A DNA stretch of 64,000 bases from DATGZX01 sp035296965 (GTDB taxonomy: Bacteria > Planctomycetota > Planctomycetia > Gemmatales > Gemmataceae): assembly GCA_035296965.1 (NCBI GenBank), contig DATGZX010000197.1, positions 1 to 64,000 of the forward strand, read 5' to 3'. The position numbers and the translations under genes were made by a program. The notes beneath the pieces are model-generated. The model searched no databases. It was not told the DNA's origin and worked only from the letters and a program-made list of their open reading frames with translations. Below are positions 33,897 through 43,419 of this stretch, one piece after another (positions within the stretch are counted from its first letter, which is position 1; each line of letters begins with the position of its first letter).

Positions 33897-35240
33897 TCAG
33901 TGATTGCCGATCGCCGCTGCTACGGCATCGACGGTACGTTCGATATCTTGCTCGGTGTGCGCCGCCGTCGTCATGCCGCCCAATCCGGGCAAGTCGATGC
34001 CTTGCAATAACATCGCCCGGCGAAATGCGTGCACCAACTTGGGATTCTTGGGAGCATCGAGCTGTTCCAGATTGCCCCCGTAAGGAACGAAGCTGTCACC
34101 GGTCGGCAGCACTCCCAAGTATTCAGGCAGGAGTTTGAATCCGGAGAATTGCCCGTAGGCTACCCAACGCGCTTTGCGCGCTGCAAACATTGCGTTAAGT
34201 TTCTGCCGCAGCAGTCGTCCCATGTCGTTCGCGTGCCGGCAAGGATCACTGCTGGCGACCAACCTCAGAGTCGCGATGCCAGCGGCAGCAGACAAGGGAT
34301 TCGCATTGAAAGTGCCTGGATGTTTCATCTTCGGTTTGCCCGGACGAAACTCCAGGGCAGACAAGATATCAGCACGGCCCGCCACGCAGCCGCCCGGCAA
34401 GCCACCGGCCAAAACCTTCGCCAAGGTCGTCAGATCAGGGAGCACGTTGTAATAGGCTTGAGCTCCACCGGGATGCACGCGGAAGCCGGTAATCACCTCG
34501 TCGAAGATCAGCAGGCGGTTGTGGCGCGTCGTCAAATCACGCAGCTCCCTCAGGAAGTCGCCACCCACGGGGACGGCCCCAAAATGGCCTCCCGTCGGCT
34601 CCAGGATTACACAGCCGATTCCGGTGTCGGTCGTCAAATAACGCTCTACAATTGCCGGGTCATTGGGTGGAACGACGATCGTTTCTGCAGCCACGGCGGC
34701 CGAAACGCCCGGGACTTGGTGGTCGGTCGGCAAATCGGCGCCCGGGATGACGGAATCATGCCAGCCGTGGAAGTGGCCGGCGAACTTGAGAACCTTTGGC
34801 TGGCCCGTAAAGATCCGGGCCAGGCGGACAGCCATCAGTGTGGCCTCGGTCCCTGAGGAAACGAAGCGCAGCTTCTCCGCTGACGGGACCAGGCGCTGCA
34901 CTGCCGAACCCCATTCCAATTCCAGCTCATGGCAGGCTCCAGGATGCGTCATACGAGCCACCTGGCGCTGGACCGCCTCTACAACTGCCGGATGACTGTG
35001 ACCCAGGAGGAGCGCGCCATGACCCGACCAGTAGTCGATCAAACGATGTCCATCGACGTCCCATTTGTAGGCCCCCTCTGCTCGTTCGACATAAATGGGG
35101 AAAGGCTCTAGATAACGGAGATCGTGGGTGACACCGTTTGGAAAGATCTGGCACGCCTGCTCGAAAAGCTTGCGTGACCTGGGAAACTCCTTGGCATAGG
35201 ATTTCATGGATGATTCTTGCTCTAGCATTGCCGGTGCCAT
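33897..35240 (-). CDS. Class-III aminotransferase, glutamate-1-semialdehyde aminomutase-like
   Basis: The start is ATG 35240, directly behind GGGAGAG; upstream candidates would add 19 implausible residues. The 447-residue PLP enzyme shows SSGTEAT (128-134) for phosphate binding, FDEVITGFR (246-254) with the PLP-ring Asp, and Schiff-base Lys275 in TTLAKVLAGG. The N-terminal PNGVTHDLRYLEPFP and WSGHGALLLGHSHP differ from canonical HemL (which has PGGVNSPVRAF). It is therefore likely a related aminotransferase or aminomutase of unknown substrate rather than the heme-pathway enzyme. It is the nearest same-strand neighbour downstream of glpD (114 bp). Cytoplasmic. Confidence 0.88.
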   Translation of the reverse strand: MAPAMLEQESSMKSYAKEFPRSRKLFEQACQIFPNGVTHDLRYLEPFPIYVERAEGAYKWDVDGHRLIDYWSGHGALLLGHSHPAVVEAVQRQVARMTHPGACHELELEWGSAVQRLVPSAEKLRFVSSGTEATLMAVRLARIFTGQPKVLKFAGHFHGWHDSVIPGADLPTDHQVPGVSAAVAAETIVVPPNDPAIVERYLTTDTGIGCVILEPTGGHFGAVPVGGDFLRELRDLTTRHNRLLIFDEVITGFRVHPGGAQAYYNVLPDLTTLAKVLAGGLPGGCVAGRADILSALEFRPGKPKMKHPGTFNANPLSAAAGIATLRLVASSDPCRHANDMGRLLRQKLNAMFAARKARWVAYGQFSGFKLLPEYLGVLPTGDSFVPYGGNLEQLDAPKNPKLVHAFRRAMLLQGIDLPGLGGMTTAAHTEQDIERTVDAVAAAIGNH

Positions 35241-35354
35241 GGATCTCTCCCGAGAATAGAGGCTGCATGGGCTAGCTGGCATCCAAGATAGAACCAATCG
35301 CGTCTTTCGAAAAGGTATGCTCGCAACGATTGAACCCCACGGAAGAGCCGATTC

Positions 35355-36872
35355 TCAGCTCCCCTCCCAGGTTGCGAAGGGCTTCTGGAGCATTTCAGGA
35401 TGAAACAGCCCCAATCGAGTTCGTCGCAAGAGGTAATCGGCCGGGAATACTGCCATTTCTTCTTCGCGATGATAGACGAATTCGGCCAAGATATCAGGCT
35501 CCCCTGGGATAATGGGCCGAGCCAGCGCACGATTACCTTTAAGATAAGCGGCAACGTCGGCAGCACGTCGGCCATAGCGCTGGAGGAGATGGACAACGAC
35601 TCTTCCTTCTAGTCGGTGTTTGGCGCATAACGAAGCCGTCTCATTCCTCAGGAATTCTTCCCAGCAGGCCTCCGGCGCCCCATCAAGGCGCTTGCCTTTC
35701 GTCTGTCCCGGCCGCCGGCGCCCCAGGCGGCGGGCAATCATATCGGTCACGGTCTCAGCCATCCGGCGATAGGTTGTGTATTTACCACCAGCGACAGAGA
35801 GTAAGCCCGAGGGGGACCAGAATACCCGAAACTCGCGCGAGAGCGACGAGGGTTCATTCCGTTCCGTTCGAATGAGCGGCCTCAAGCCCGCGAAACTCCC
35901 CAGGATGTCTTTCGCTGCAAGCGCAGGCTGCAGATGATGATTGTGACCAGCGAGGAGATACTCCGTATCTTCCGCCGTAACAGCTAAGGTTTCAGGGCGA
36001 TCATCGTAGAGTGTGTCCGTTGTCCCGATTAGCGTTTTTCCCATCCAAGGGATGACAAAGAACACTCGGCCGTCCGCAGGGTGAAGTAAGAGGAATGCGG
36101 CGGTCAATCCTCTATCGGGCACGACGAGGTGGACCCCTTTCGTGGGCCGCAAATGGGGTCCGGAGTCGTCGCCGGCCAATCGACAGACGGTGTCCACCCA
36201 AGGACCGGTCGCGTTCAGGACCTGCCGGGCCCGGACGGAGAACTCTTCGCCACTCAAGTGATCGAGTACCCGGACACCGGCGATCCGGCCGTTTTGCTGC
36301 TCGAACGCCAACGCCTCAGCGTAGTTGATTACGCACGCTCCGCAGCGCGCCGCGGTCTGGAGAACGTCCAGACAAAGACGAGCGTCGTCCATCTGCGCAT
36401 CGAAGTAGACAGCCCCACCGTGAAGGCCGACGGTCTTTAGCCAAGGAAATGCGCGCGCCGCATCCCTCTCGCTGAGAACGCGGTTGCGCCGCAAATTGCT
36501 CCTGCCAGCCAAAAAGTCGTACAAGGTCAGTCCGGCCCGCCATTTCCAAGGCGGCACCCGCGACCCTTCATAAAATGGGATTGCGAACTTCAGGGGATAA
36601 ACCAGATGCGGTGCGTTACGCAAAAGCAAACGGCGTTCATGCAACGCCTCATAGACCAGATGGAACGCAGCGTGCTCGAGATAGCGAAGACCGCCATGGA
36701 CGAGTTTTGACGAAACGCTGCTCGTGCCCGACGCGAAATCACCCTTGTCGATTAGCGCGACCTTCATGCCGCGGAGAACGGCATCGAGCGCCACACCCGC
36801 GCCGGTGATACCCCCACCCAGTATCAGGAGATCAAAGGCACCTTCCCCCAATGGCTTCACATGCCGTTTCAT
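35355..36872 (-). CDS. glpD: Glycerol-3-phosphate dehydrogenase (FAD-dependent)
   Basis: The start ATG 36872 (MKRHVKPLG) puts the FAD-binding GGGITGAG at residues 19-26, as in the family; a longer upstream frame is spurious. The 505-residue product contains DFASGTSSVSSKLVHGGLRYLE, the R-P-T-K-G-V-H segment, IPWMGKTLIGTTDT and a C-terminal SVAGGKYTTYR with the FAD-contacting GGK-x-T, followed by the helical cap domain. The enzyme oxidises sn-glycerol 3-phosphate to dihydroxyacetone phosphate and passes electrons to quinone at the inner membrane face. It is divergent from the FHA-sigma-54 activator across a 408-bp gap. No glpF or glpK lies nearby. Confidence 0.94.
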   Translation of the reverse strand: MKRHVKPLGEGAFDLLILGGGITGAGVALDAVLRGMKVALIDKGDFASGTSSVSSKLVHGGLRYLEHAAFHLVYEALHERRLLLRNAPHLVYPLKFAIPFYEGSRVPPWKWRAGLTLYDFLAGRSNLRRNRVLSERDAARAFPWLKTVGLHGGAVYFDAQMDDARLCLDVLQTAARCGACVINYAEALAFEQQNGRIAGVRVLDHLSGEEFSVRARQVLNATGPWVDTVCRLAGDDSGPHLRPTKGVHLVVPDRGLTAAFLLLHPADGRVFFVIPWMGKTLIGTTDTLYDDRPETLAVTAEDTEYLLAGHNHHLQPALAAKDILGSFAGLRPLIRTERNEPSSLSREFRVFWSPSGLLSVAGGKYTTYRRMAETVTDMIARRLGRRRPGQTKGKRLDGAPEACWEEFLRNETASLCAKHRLEGRVVVHLLQRYGRRAADVAAYLKGNRALARPIIPGEPDILAEFVYHREEEMAVFPADYLLRRTRLGLFHPEMLQKPFATWEGS

Positions 36873-37280
36873 GAAGACTGAGTGTACTCCCCGTGCTATT
36901 TCTCGGCCACGCGATACTGCCACTCGCCGACCGCCGCAGAGATGCCACTCTCCGCAGCAACTAAAACGCTGAAAGCTGGAATTGCAGACAGCCCTCTCCC
37001 TCAATTTGAGGGCCTGCAGTCCGGGACAGAGCGCGCTCCGTTCTTGGCGTTATGTCGATTTTTTTCGTGACATAGGATTAAATGAAGGCAAAATAGGCAA
37101 AGTAGCACACTCGTGCGCCACCCGACTTGAAGGATGTCGGCCCGAGGCAATGGCGGCAGCAAGTCGCAGGTGATTGTGCAGGTCGTTTTCCGATTTAGCG
37201 GACCCCCGAGCAAATGGTCGACGGCTCTCGGCAGCGCGAGCCCAACGAGCTGCTGGCTCTCCCAGGAGGCGACTGGAGTT
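36873..37280. other. Divergent intergenic region between glpD and the sigma-54 activator
   Basis: The ~408-bp region must contain the start signals of both genes. I see a short inverted pair (TATGTC and GACATA around 37051-37074) and CCCTC-AATTT-GAGGG. No convincing -24/-12 sigma-54 promoter or coding frame was found. The rest is featureless. Confidence 0.45.
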
Positions 37281-39095
37281 ATGCGAGCCCATCTGACGAT
37301 CGTCTCCGGCGAAGGCGACCCCAAGGTTTGTGAACTACGGCCCGGCGAACCGCTTCGCGTGGGCCGGCACCACGAAAACGACCTCGTGGTGCGTGATGAT
37401 ACTGCGTCCCGTCACCATGCGGAGATCTACTGGGAAAGCGGTCGATGGTTCATTCGCGACAAGGGTGGAGTGAACACGACGCGCGTCAACGGGAAGGTCA
37501 TCACGGAGCCGACGGAGTTAAGGGATGGGCACTTAATCGACGTCGGCAAGACCTCTCTGCGGTTCTCCCTTGAGCTTGCTGGCAATGGCGTGCCGCGCCA
37601 GCCAGCTACAGGTTCCCAGTGGGATGTTAGTCCTTCCGCAATGGACTCCCCTTCGGGTAAGACCGTTCTCCTCCAAGATGAGCTCATGGCCTTGTGCGGG
37701 TTCATGGCGGCTGCGGTGAAGGCTGCCGAACCTCGTCCATTGATACAGCAGGCTCTGGAGAGCGTGCATAGGCAACTTGGCGCGACCGTCACGGGTTTCC
37801 TGAGTCTCGACAAGGAAAACCCGCTCCCCAAGATAGTCCTGCCAAGACTGGCAGCGGTTGACATTCACCTGAGCAAGTGGCTGACGGAGGAAGTCGAGAA
37901 GCAGGGCCGCACGGTGTGGAAAAAATCCCAAACACGGTCTCCGGCTGATGACGACAGTTTGCAGGCTTTTGCGGACGCCATTTGTGTGCCGCTGCGAGCA
38001 GGCGAGTCGCCTTTGGGGGCGCTCCACGTGTACAGATTGGGCAAGCCCTTCCAAGAGCGCGAAGCCCTTTTTTTGGAAATTCTAGCAGGGCATCTGGCGA
38101 ACAGCCTGCATTTGCTTCGTGTCCACCGCACGCTGGAGGCTGAGAATTCACGGCTGAGAGTGCATTCGCAAGCCGGGGACGAACTGATCGGCAAAAGCCC
38201 GCCCCTCCAGGAGCTGCGCCAGCGCATTGCCAGGCTTGCTCTACGTCCCTCGACTGTTTTGATCGTCGGGGAAAGTGGTGCCGGCAAGGAGCTAGTAGCC
38301 TTAGCCCTCCATCGTCAAAGTCCGCGCCGCGAGGGACCGCTTGTCAGCGTCAATTGCGCGGCGTTTACCGCGGCCCTGTTGGAATCAGAGTTGTTCGGAC
38401 ATTGCAGGGGAGCATTTACGGGTGCCGACCACGATCGAGCAGGCGTATTCGAGCAGGCGGATGAAGGTACTCTGTTTCTCGATGAGGTTGGCGAGCTATC
38501 TCTAGATTGCCAGGCCAGATTGCTCCGGGTCATCGAGGGGAGAGGCTTCCGCCGCGTTGGTGGGACATCGGAGATCGAGGTCAACGTTCGCATCCTTGCA
38601 GCAACCAATCGCCAATTGCAGAAAGAGGTCGAAACCAACCGTTTTCGCCGCGATCTCTACTTTCGGTTACAGGGAATTGAGATACGCGTACCTCCTCTGC
38701 GCGAGCACCTTGAAGATATCCCCGAGTTGGTCGAAACCTTCCTCAGCCGATTTGCCGTCGAATGGGGCCGCCGGACGAAGGTCTCCGAAGAGGCCCTACG
38801 CAGACTGCAGGAATATGCTTGGCCCGGCAATGTCCGCCAGCTCAGGGCTGTACTGGAGAATGCCGTGGCATCGTCCGACCGCGAAATCCTGGAAGCAGGA
38901 GATCTCCTGCTTCCGACGGACGGGCTGACGACGGAGTCGCCGCCTCTGAATCTGAAGAAGCTCGAAGCCTGGGCAGTTCATCGGGCTCTTGGCCAAACGG
39001 ATGGAAATATTACGCAAGCTGCTCGCTTGCTCGGTGTTGCTCGCGAAACTTTCAATGCAATGATGCGGAGGTATGGGATCGTGAAAAAGGAGTGA
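37281..39095 (+). CDS. Sigma-54-dependent activator with N-terminal FHA and GAF-like sensor domains
   Basis: The start ATG 37281 has AGGAGG and GGAG upstream and places the FHA domain at residues 4-95 (RVGRHHEND, S-R-H-H, T-R-V-N-G). A GAF-like region covers about 130-285, then a short coiled coil. The AAA+ domain has Walker A GESGAGKE (330-337), the sigma-54 contact loop GAFTGA (377-382), Walker B GTLFLDE (396-402) and arginine-finger region FRRDLYFRL. A Fis-type helix-turn-helix ends the 604-residue protein (GNITQAARLLGVARETF). The intact GAFTGA loop implies true sigma-54 activation. FHA in place of a receiver domain means phospho-Thr input, probably from a Hanks kinase. The targets are unknown. 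Confidence 0.93.
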   Translation: MRAHLTIVSGEGDPKVCELRPGEPLRVGRHHENDLVVRDDTASRHHAEIYWESGRWFIRDKGGVNTTRVNGKVITEPTELRDGHLIDVGKTSLRFSLELAGNGVPRQPATGSQWDVSPSAMDSPSGKTVLLQDELMALCGFMAAAVKAAEPRPLIQQALESVHRQLGATVTGFLSLDKENPLPKIVLPRLAAVDIHLSKWLTEEVEKQGRTVWKKSQTRSPADDDSLQAFADAICVPLRAGESPLGALHVYRLGKPFQEREALFLEILAGHLANSLHLLRVHRTLEAENSRLRVHSQAGDELIGKSPPLQELRQRIARLALRPSTVLIVGESGAGKELVALALHRQSPRREGPLVSVNCAAFTAALLESELFGHCRGAFTGADHDRAGVFEQADEGTLFLDEVGELSLDCQARLLRVIEGRGFRRVGGTSEIEVNVRILAATNRQLQKEVETNRFRRDLYFRLQGIEIRVPPLREHLEDIPELVETFLSRFAVEWGRRTKVSEEALRRLQEYAWPGNVRQLRAVLENAVASSDREILEAGDLLLPTDGLTTESPPLNLKKLEAWAVHRALGQTDGNITQAARLLGVARETFNAMMRRYGIVKKE

Positions 39096-39248
39096 GTGTG
39101 AGTTCTTGGAACGATCACCCCGGCGGCGTCCTTTCGTGCAAACAGCGTGCAAGCAGATTGATGTTGGGAGATTCGCCCCGGAGCAGTTCTGGAAATCCCG
39201 AGAGGATGTGCTGCAAAATGCGCAGCTGCAATGGGGCTGATTTGGAAG

Positions 39249-39309
39249 GAAAAATAAAAAACCCCCTCAATCGCTACAAGCAAGGGCTCGTAGCAGCAGA
39301 GGGGGGTTT
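39249..39309 (-). terminator. Intrinsic terminator of csrA
   Basis: On the minus strand, AAACCCCCC pairs with GAGGGGGTTT, with an inner GCTAC/GTAGC pairing, followed by TTTTTTATTTTT. The hairpin lies 23 bp after the csrA stop and is a textbook Rho-independent terminator for that gene. Confidence 0.85.
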
Positions 39310-39331
39310 AGAGCCGAGTCCAAATGTGAAC

Positions 39332-39556
39332 CTAGTGGCTCTGCGATTCCAAGGGCTTCACGACAACCGTCGAAGGCGCTGGTTCCGCGTCGGGCTTGCC
39401 GTGGATTGCATCGTACACTTCCTGACGATGCACGGGAACCTCCTTGGGGGCAACAATGCCAAGGCGGACCTTATCACCCCGGATTTCTACCACCGTGACG
39501 GTGATGTCGTTATTGATCACAATGGATTCATTTTTCTTCCTGGACAGTACTAGCAT
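39332..39556 (-). CDS. csrA: Carbon storage regulator CsrA
   Basis: CsrA is an RNA-binding dimer that represses or stabilises mRNAs by binding GGA in leader hairpins. The 74-residue protein begins MLVLSRKKNESIVIN and continues with ITVTVVEIRGDKVRLGI, VPVHRQEVYDAI, all canonical for the family, including the RNA-contacting Leu4/Arg6 region and the VHRQE segment. The C-terminal ~20 residues (Pro/Glu/Val-rich) extend beyond the conserved core. ATG 39556 is the start. It is monocistronic and ends in a strong terminator. It is convergent with the sigma-54 activator gene. No fliW or flagellar gene is adjacent. Confidence 0.96.
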   Translation of the reverse strand: MLVLSRKKNESIVINNDITVTVVEIRGDKVRLGIVAPKEVPVHRQEVYDAIHGKPDAEPAPSTVVVKPLESQSH

Positions 39557-39998
39557 CGCCGCCTATCCTTATTGTAGAGACGAGAGTAACTCCTGCTGAA
39601 TCTGGCTCCCACGCGTTTGGGTGATTCGGGCGATGCACGCAGAAAACGCGCCGGTGAAGATCCCCTTCCCCTGCAGGAACCAGGCGTGAGTCTCGGCGGA
39701 CGGCGTTTGGTCCATGTTCCGTGGCTGGGAGTGGGCACGAACTCCCCGCCTTCCTGAGAACTCATCATTATCAATCTATCTGTCCTGTTTAGCCCAGTCA
39801 AGAGCCAGAAGTGCGCTTTCTTGCATTTTCTGATCGTTTTGGCACGCGGCTTGTTAACCCTCGATCAGCTGAATTGCGTCGAATTGCCGTTACATCGAGC
39901 CTGCGCGGTACATTCTGCGCGTTGATTTGTTTGTCCTGATATGGTGACTGAAAGTGGAACGAGGCAGATTGGCGCGATTGCGCAAGAGATTCTGCGTG
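39557..39998. other. Intergenic region upstream of csrA, nothing recognised
   Basis: About 440 bp between the HEAT-protein stop and the csrA start, both on the minus strand. It must hold the csrA promoter. A frame of ~80 codons overlapping the csrA start has no family, ribosome-binding site or coding character. No repeat or RNA gene is visible. Confidence 0.5.
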
Positions 39999-41129
39999 CT
40001 AGGGTAGTTCGCCGCGCGACCTGCCCCTTTGAGTCGACAGGTAATAGTGCGCGAGTTGTCGAACGGTCGGACACGGATCGTTTTGGGCCATCTGCTCTAG
40101 GCGATCCTCCAGATTTACAGAACTCTCCTCGCCTGCCGCCCGCGCTGCAGCGGCACGCACGGCTGGGGCCGGATCGTGGCTTAAACGACGCAACCAAACT
40201 CCAGGCTCCAGGTCGCTGGCATGCTTGATGAGGTCCAACACTTGCAGCCGCGTGCCCGGGCTGCTGTCGGTCATTAACCGACCTAGTTGTAGGTGGCGTT
40301 CTTGTAATCCGCGGCTTCGCAATGCCTCCTCGCAGAGATGTCGCACTTCGGAATCGGCATCGTGCAGCCAAGGCAGCAAATCGTCAGTATTGATCGCGTT
40401 TGGGGACGGGCCGACCGCCAGCATGGCAAAGCGACGGACTTCAGGAACAGGATCGTGAAGGAGGGCGACTACGGAATCCAACAGCTTCATGCCATACTGT
40501 AGCGCCAGCTGTATCGCCTGGATTCGATTCTCTGGGGCTTCGTCGTCCAGACAGGCACGGGTAACTTCCATGCAAACGCCCAGGGTTTCCGGGTCCTGGT
40601 CGCGTTCCAAAATGCCGGTTACGAGTAGTAACGCCTGGTGGCGAACATTTTTGTCCGGTGTGCGCGCCGACGCCGCCAACGTTCGGGCCGAGGCCGCCAA
40701 AAAGGCTTGTCTAGACGGCTCCGTTTGCGCGTCATGCAATAACACCCCTTGCAAATCAAGGGCCACCAGTTGACCTTGGGTGCTGAGCCTGGGAGACGCA
40801 GCCGCAAGCTTTTCGGACAAGTCAGAACAACGGGAATCGGATTTGTCCCAAACTGCGACCAGGCGTTTCAGTGCGGCTTGAGCATTCGCACAGACAAGTG
40901 GCTCGCTCCGGCCAAGACAGTCGATAAGTCCAGGCAGCGCGGATGCGTCCAACCCTTCCACGCGTTGCACCCAGAGCTGTCGATCAGCTTCACCTGCCCT
41001 GGCAAGGCCGCGGAGGTAGTACCAACGCAGGAGGGCCGCTCGCCCCGTCCAGGCTGAAAAGGCCAATGCAATGCTGAGCCCCATGCCGAGAAGGATCGCT
41101 TTGCCTCGAAAACTGAGCCGCCGTTCCAT
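39999..41129 (-). CDS. HEAT-repeat protein with N-terminal membrane anchor
   Basis: The 376-residue protein begins with a basic tail and one hydrophobic helix (AILLGMGLSIALAFSAW), then a W-Y-Y-L-R-G-L linker. The remainder is all-helical with HEAT-like repeats of ~35-40 residues. Recognisable units are VVALLHDPVPEVRRFAMLAV, LLPWLHDADSEVRHLCEEAL, WLRRLSHDPAPAVRAAAARAAG and QNDPCPTVRQLAHYYL, each with the conserved D-P/D-x-x-x-V-R. Such arrays are protein-binding scaffolds and have no catalytic site. Planctomycetes encode many. It probably faces the periplasm. It starts at ATG 41129; the neighbour at 41340 is divergent. Partner unknown. Confidence 0.8.
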   Translation of the reverse strand: MERRLSFRGKAILLGMGLSIALAFSAWTGRAALLRWYYLRGLARAGEADRQLWVQRVEGLDASALPGLIDCLGRSEPLVCANAQAALKRLVAVWDKSDSRCSDLSEKLAAASPRLSTQGQLVALDLQGVLLHDAQTEPSRQAFLAASARTLAASARTPDKNVRHQALLLVTGILERDQDPETLGVCMEVTRACLDDEAPENRIQAIQLALQYGMKLLDSVVALLHDPVPEVRRFAMLAVGPSPNAINTDDLLPWLHDADSEVRHLCEEALRSRGLQERHLQLGRLMTDSSPGTRLQVLDLIKHASDLEPGVWLRRLSHDPAPAVRAAAARAAGEESSVNLEDRLEQMAQNDPCPTVRQLAHYYLSTQRGRSRGELP

Positions 41130-41339
41130 AAGACCCCGAATGGAGAGAATTCAAACGGCCAGGAAAAAAGCTGGCGGAGTGATCGACAGGTGCCTCTGCC
41201 GCATGCCCTTTTACTTCCTTCCATACTCTCGAAGCAATCCCCATTTCCAACATGAATACTACGATCCGCGAAAACGCTCATGTCGAGCGTTCCGGGATTC
41301 GATGAAATAGGAGGGAAGACTCTGTCTACGAGGTGGCGC

Positions 41340-42059
41340 ATGGCATACCGTGGAATTTGGATAGGCTGGCTCAGCCTGGTCGCGGTTGTGCTCTGGGCAG
41401 GTGTTGGAACCGTAGCCGCGCAGGAGTCCACTCTTCAGCGTCGCCTGGCAGAGCGAGTTCCTATCGAGGAATTGCCGGAAGCGTTGCGCGAGCCTGTCCG
41501 CCAGATCCTGCAACAGCCCACGCTTTTTGGACATGGCCCAACCGAAGCATTCGCCGGCGACTCCGCCATTTACCAGTGGTTGCTAGATCACCCAGACCGT
41601 GGCGCCGTAGCATGGCGGCGACTAGGGGCCAAGTGCTCGGACATCACGAAACGAGACAACGGAGTGTTTGCCTGGACCGACGGACATGGCAGCGAAATTC
41701 GCTGGCAGACCATTCACAAGAGTGCAACGCAAAGGATTTGGTACGCCGAAGGCCAGGTATGCCCCGGACTGCTCTTGCCTTCCGTGCCGGTGCACATCGT
41801 TGCACTGCTCCGCCACGGCCAACATCAGAACGAAACCGGCCGAACACTTCTCTATCATCAAGTTTATGTGTTTGTTCAGACCGACGGTAAGGCCGCCACG
41901 CTGATTACGCGCATTCTCGGCAGGTCCGCGCCCAATCTAGCGGAGCAGTGCGTCGGCCAAATGGAGATGTTCTTCTCGGCACTCGTATGGTACCTTGATC
42001 AACACCCTGACATGTCTCAAAATCTATTCGCTGCGAGCCAGGCCGGTAGCAAAAAATAG
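41340..42059 (+). CDS. Secreted hypothetical protein
   Basis: The start ATG 41340 follows GAGGTGG and yields a good signal peptide (MAYRGIWIGWLSLVAVVLWAG, cleavage near AQ); an ATG at 41280 would place it internally. The 239-residue product has an early helix rich in Glu/Leu/Arg (RRLAERVPIEELPEALREPV), then a mixed alpha/beta region with GVFAWTDGHGSEIRWQTIH, VPVHIVALLRHGQHQ and HQVYVFVQTDGKAATLITRIL. I do not recognise a named family; the strand pattern resembles planctomycete-specific secreted proteins. It lies about 220 bp before purM on the same strand. No function can be assigned. Confidence 0.7.
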   Translation: MAYRGIWIGWLSLVAVVLWAGVGTVAAQESTLQRRLAERVPIEELPEALREPVRQILQQPTLFGHGPTEAFAGDSAIYQWLLDHPDRGAVAWRRLGAKCSDITKRDNGVFAWTDGHGSEIRWQTIHKSATQRIWYAEGQVCPGLLLPSVPVHIVALLRHGQHQNETGRTLLYHQVYVFVQTDGKAATLITRILGRSAPNLAEQCVGQMEMFFSALVWYLDQHPDMSQNLFAASQAGSKK

Positions 42060-42281
42060 GATTCCGACAATAGAGGCGTAATATTCCAGACGATCGGCTG
42101 CCTCGAACACCTCCGCCGTTCATGTTTTGGTCGGATCACCTCAACTTTCCCTCTCCTAAGTGACGCGATTGTCCGTAATCTGTCATTGCCCGTGCATGTA
42201 TGCACCAGGGCGATGCTCTTCAGGCTGCGTTCCGAGAGACCAGCCGGCGCCGGATTAACCTGGAATTCCGAATTCGCACCG

Positions 42282-43346
42282 ATGACCAGACTCACCTACC
42301 GCGACGCGGGCATAGATCTCGATTTATACAAGAAGACTCTTGCCGGCATGCAACCGCTCTTGAAGCGAACGCAGACGCCACGCGTGTTCGACGGCTTCGG
42401 CGGGTTCGCCAGCTTGTTCAGCCTCGACTATAACAGCCGGCTATTTGCCAAGAATTATCGCCATCCCGTCCTGGTCACCTGCACAGACGGCGTCGGCAGC
42501 AAGCTCAAGGTGGCCGGCCTGATGAACCGGCATGACACGGTTGGCATCGATCTGGTGGCCATGTCGGTCAACGATTGCCTTTGCACGGGTGGCGAACCGC
42601 TCATGTTCCTCGATTACCTGGCGATGCCGAAAGATGACCCCGCGCTGACGTACCAGCTCATCAAGGGGATCAGCGATGGCTGTATGGAAGCGGACTGCGC
42701 GTTGACCGGCGGCGAGACGGCAATCCTTCCAGATTTCTATCAGCCGGGCGATTACGATATGGCAGGATTTTGCGTGGGTGTCGTCGAACGCGAGCACATC
42801 GTCACGGGTCGCCGCATTCAGCCGGGCGATGCCGTGCTAGGTTTGGCCAGCACCGGCCTTCACTCCAATGGCTACAGTCTAGCGCGCAAGATCGTATTCG
42901 ACCATGCCGGCCTGAAGGTAAACGATTTCGTCCCGGAACTTGGCCGAACGGTCGGCGACGCGCTTCTGGAGCCGACCCGCATCTATGTCCGCGCGATCAA
43001 GCACACCCTACAGCACTATCCGATCAAGAAAGGCGTTGTGCGTGGCCTGGCACATATTACCAGCGGCGGACTCGTGGATAACATCCCAAGGATCTTGCCG
43101 CAGGACAGGCATGTTTTCCTGCGCCGCAGCAATTGGCCGATGCCGCCCGTGTTCGCCTGGCTGCAGCGACTGGCCAACATCGAGCAGGTCGAGATGGATC
43201 GAGTTTTCAATCTGGGCATTGGGTTCGTGATGATTGTCCGCCCCTTCTTCGCAGAAAGCATCCAAAGACAATTGCAAGAGCATCGCATCCCAGCCTATCT
43301 GATCGGTGAAGTTCGGGAGGGAGCCCGTGGCATAGAATTTGTGTAG
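42282..43346 (+). CDS. purM: Phosphoribosylformylglycinamidine cyclo-ligase (AIR synthetase)
   Basis: PurM closes FGAM to 5-aminoimidazole ribotide with ATP, step five of purine synthesis. The start is set at ATG 42282 (MTRLTYRDAGIDL), which matches the family N-terminus; the longer frame from 42186 is unsupported. The 354-residue sequence shows the Y-x-x-A-G-V-D-I-like opening, TCTDGVGSKLKVA, GIDLVAMSVNDCLCTGGEPL with the conserved D-x-x-A-M-x-x-N-D, TGGETAILPDFY and GLAHITSGGLVDNIPRIL. All are diagnostic for AIR synthetase. The ATP-binding fold is shared with PurL, which is encoded at 60.7 kb. Cytoplasmic homodimer. Confidence 0.95.
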   Translation: MTRLTYRDAGIDLDLYKKTLAGMQPLLKRTQTPRVFDGFGGFASLFSLDYNSRLFAKNYRHPVLVTCTDGVGSKLKVAGLMNRHDTVGIDLVAMSVNDCLCTGGEPLMFLDYLAMPKDDPALTYQLIKGISDGCMEADCALTGGETAILPDFYQPGDYDMAGFCVGVVEREHIVTGRRIQPGDAVLGLASTGLHSNGYSLARKIVFDHAGLKVNDFVPELGRTVGDALLEPTRIYVRAIKHTLQHYPIKKGVVRGLAHITSGGLVDNIPRILPQDRHVFLRRSNWPMPPVFAWLQRLANIEQVEMDRVFNLGIGFVMIVRPFFAESIQRQLQEHRIPAYLIGEVREGARGIEFV

Positions 43347-43419
43347 AGAGCGATTCCGTGCCAATCACATCCGCCTTCGTGTGAGGGACAGCACTGAAGC
43401 CGACAACTGCTTGGCATGC

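Noticed and set aside
33897..35240. Calling the aminotransferase hemL
   Set aside because: The N-terminal motifs differ from canonical glutamate-1-semialdehyde aminomutase and no heme genes are adjacent, so only the family is named.
39550..39801. An 83-codon open frame upstream of and overlapping csrA
   Set aside because: No ribosome-binding site, Arg/Ser-rich composition and no family; it would cover the csrA promoter.
42192..42205. GTGCAT-GT-ATGCAC palindrome upstream of purM
   Set aside because: Six-base arms are expected by chance many times in 64 kb, and it does not match a PurR-type site that I recognise.
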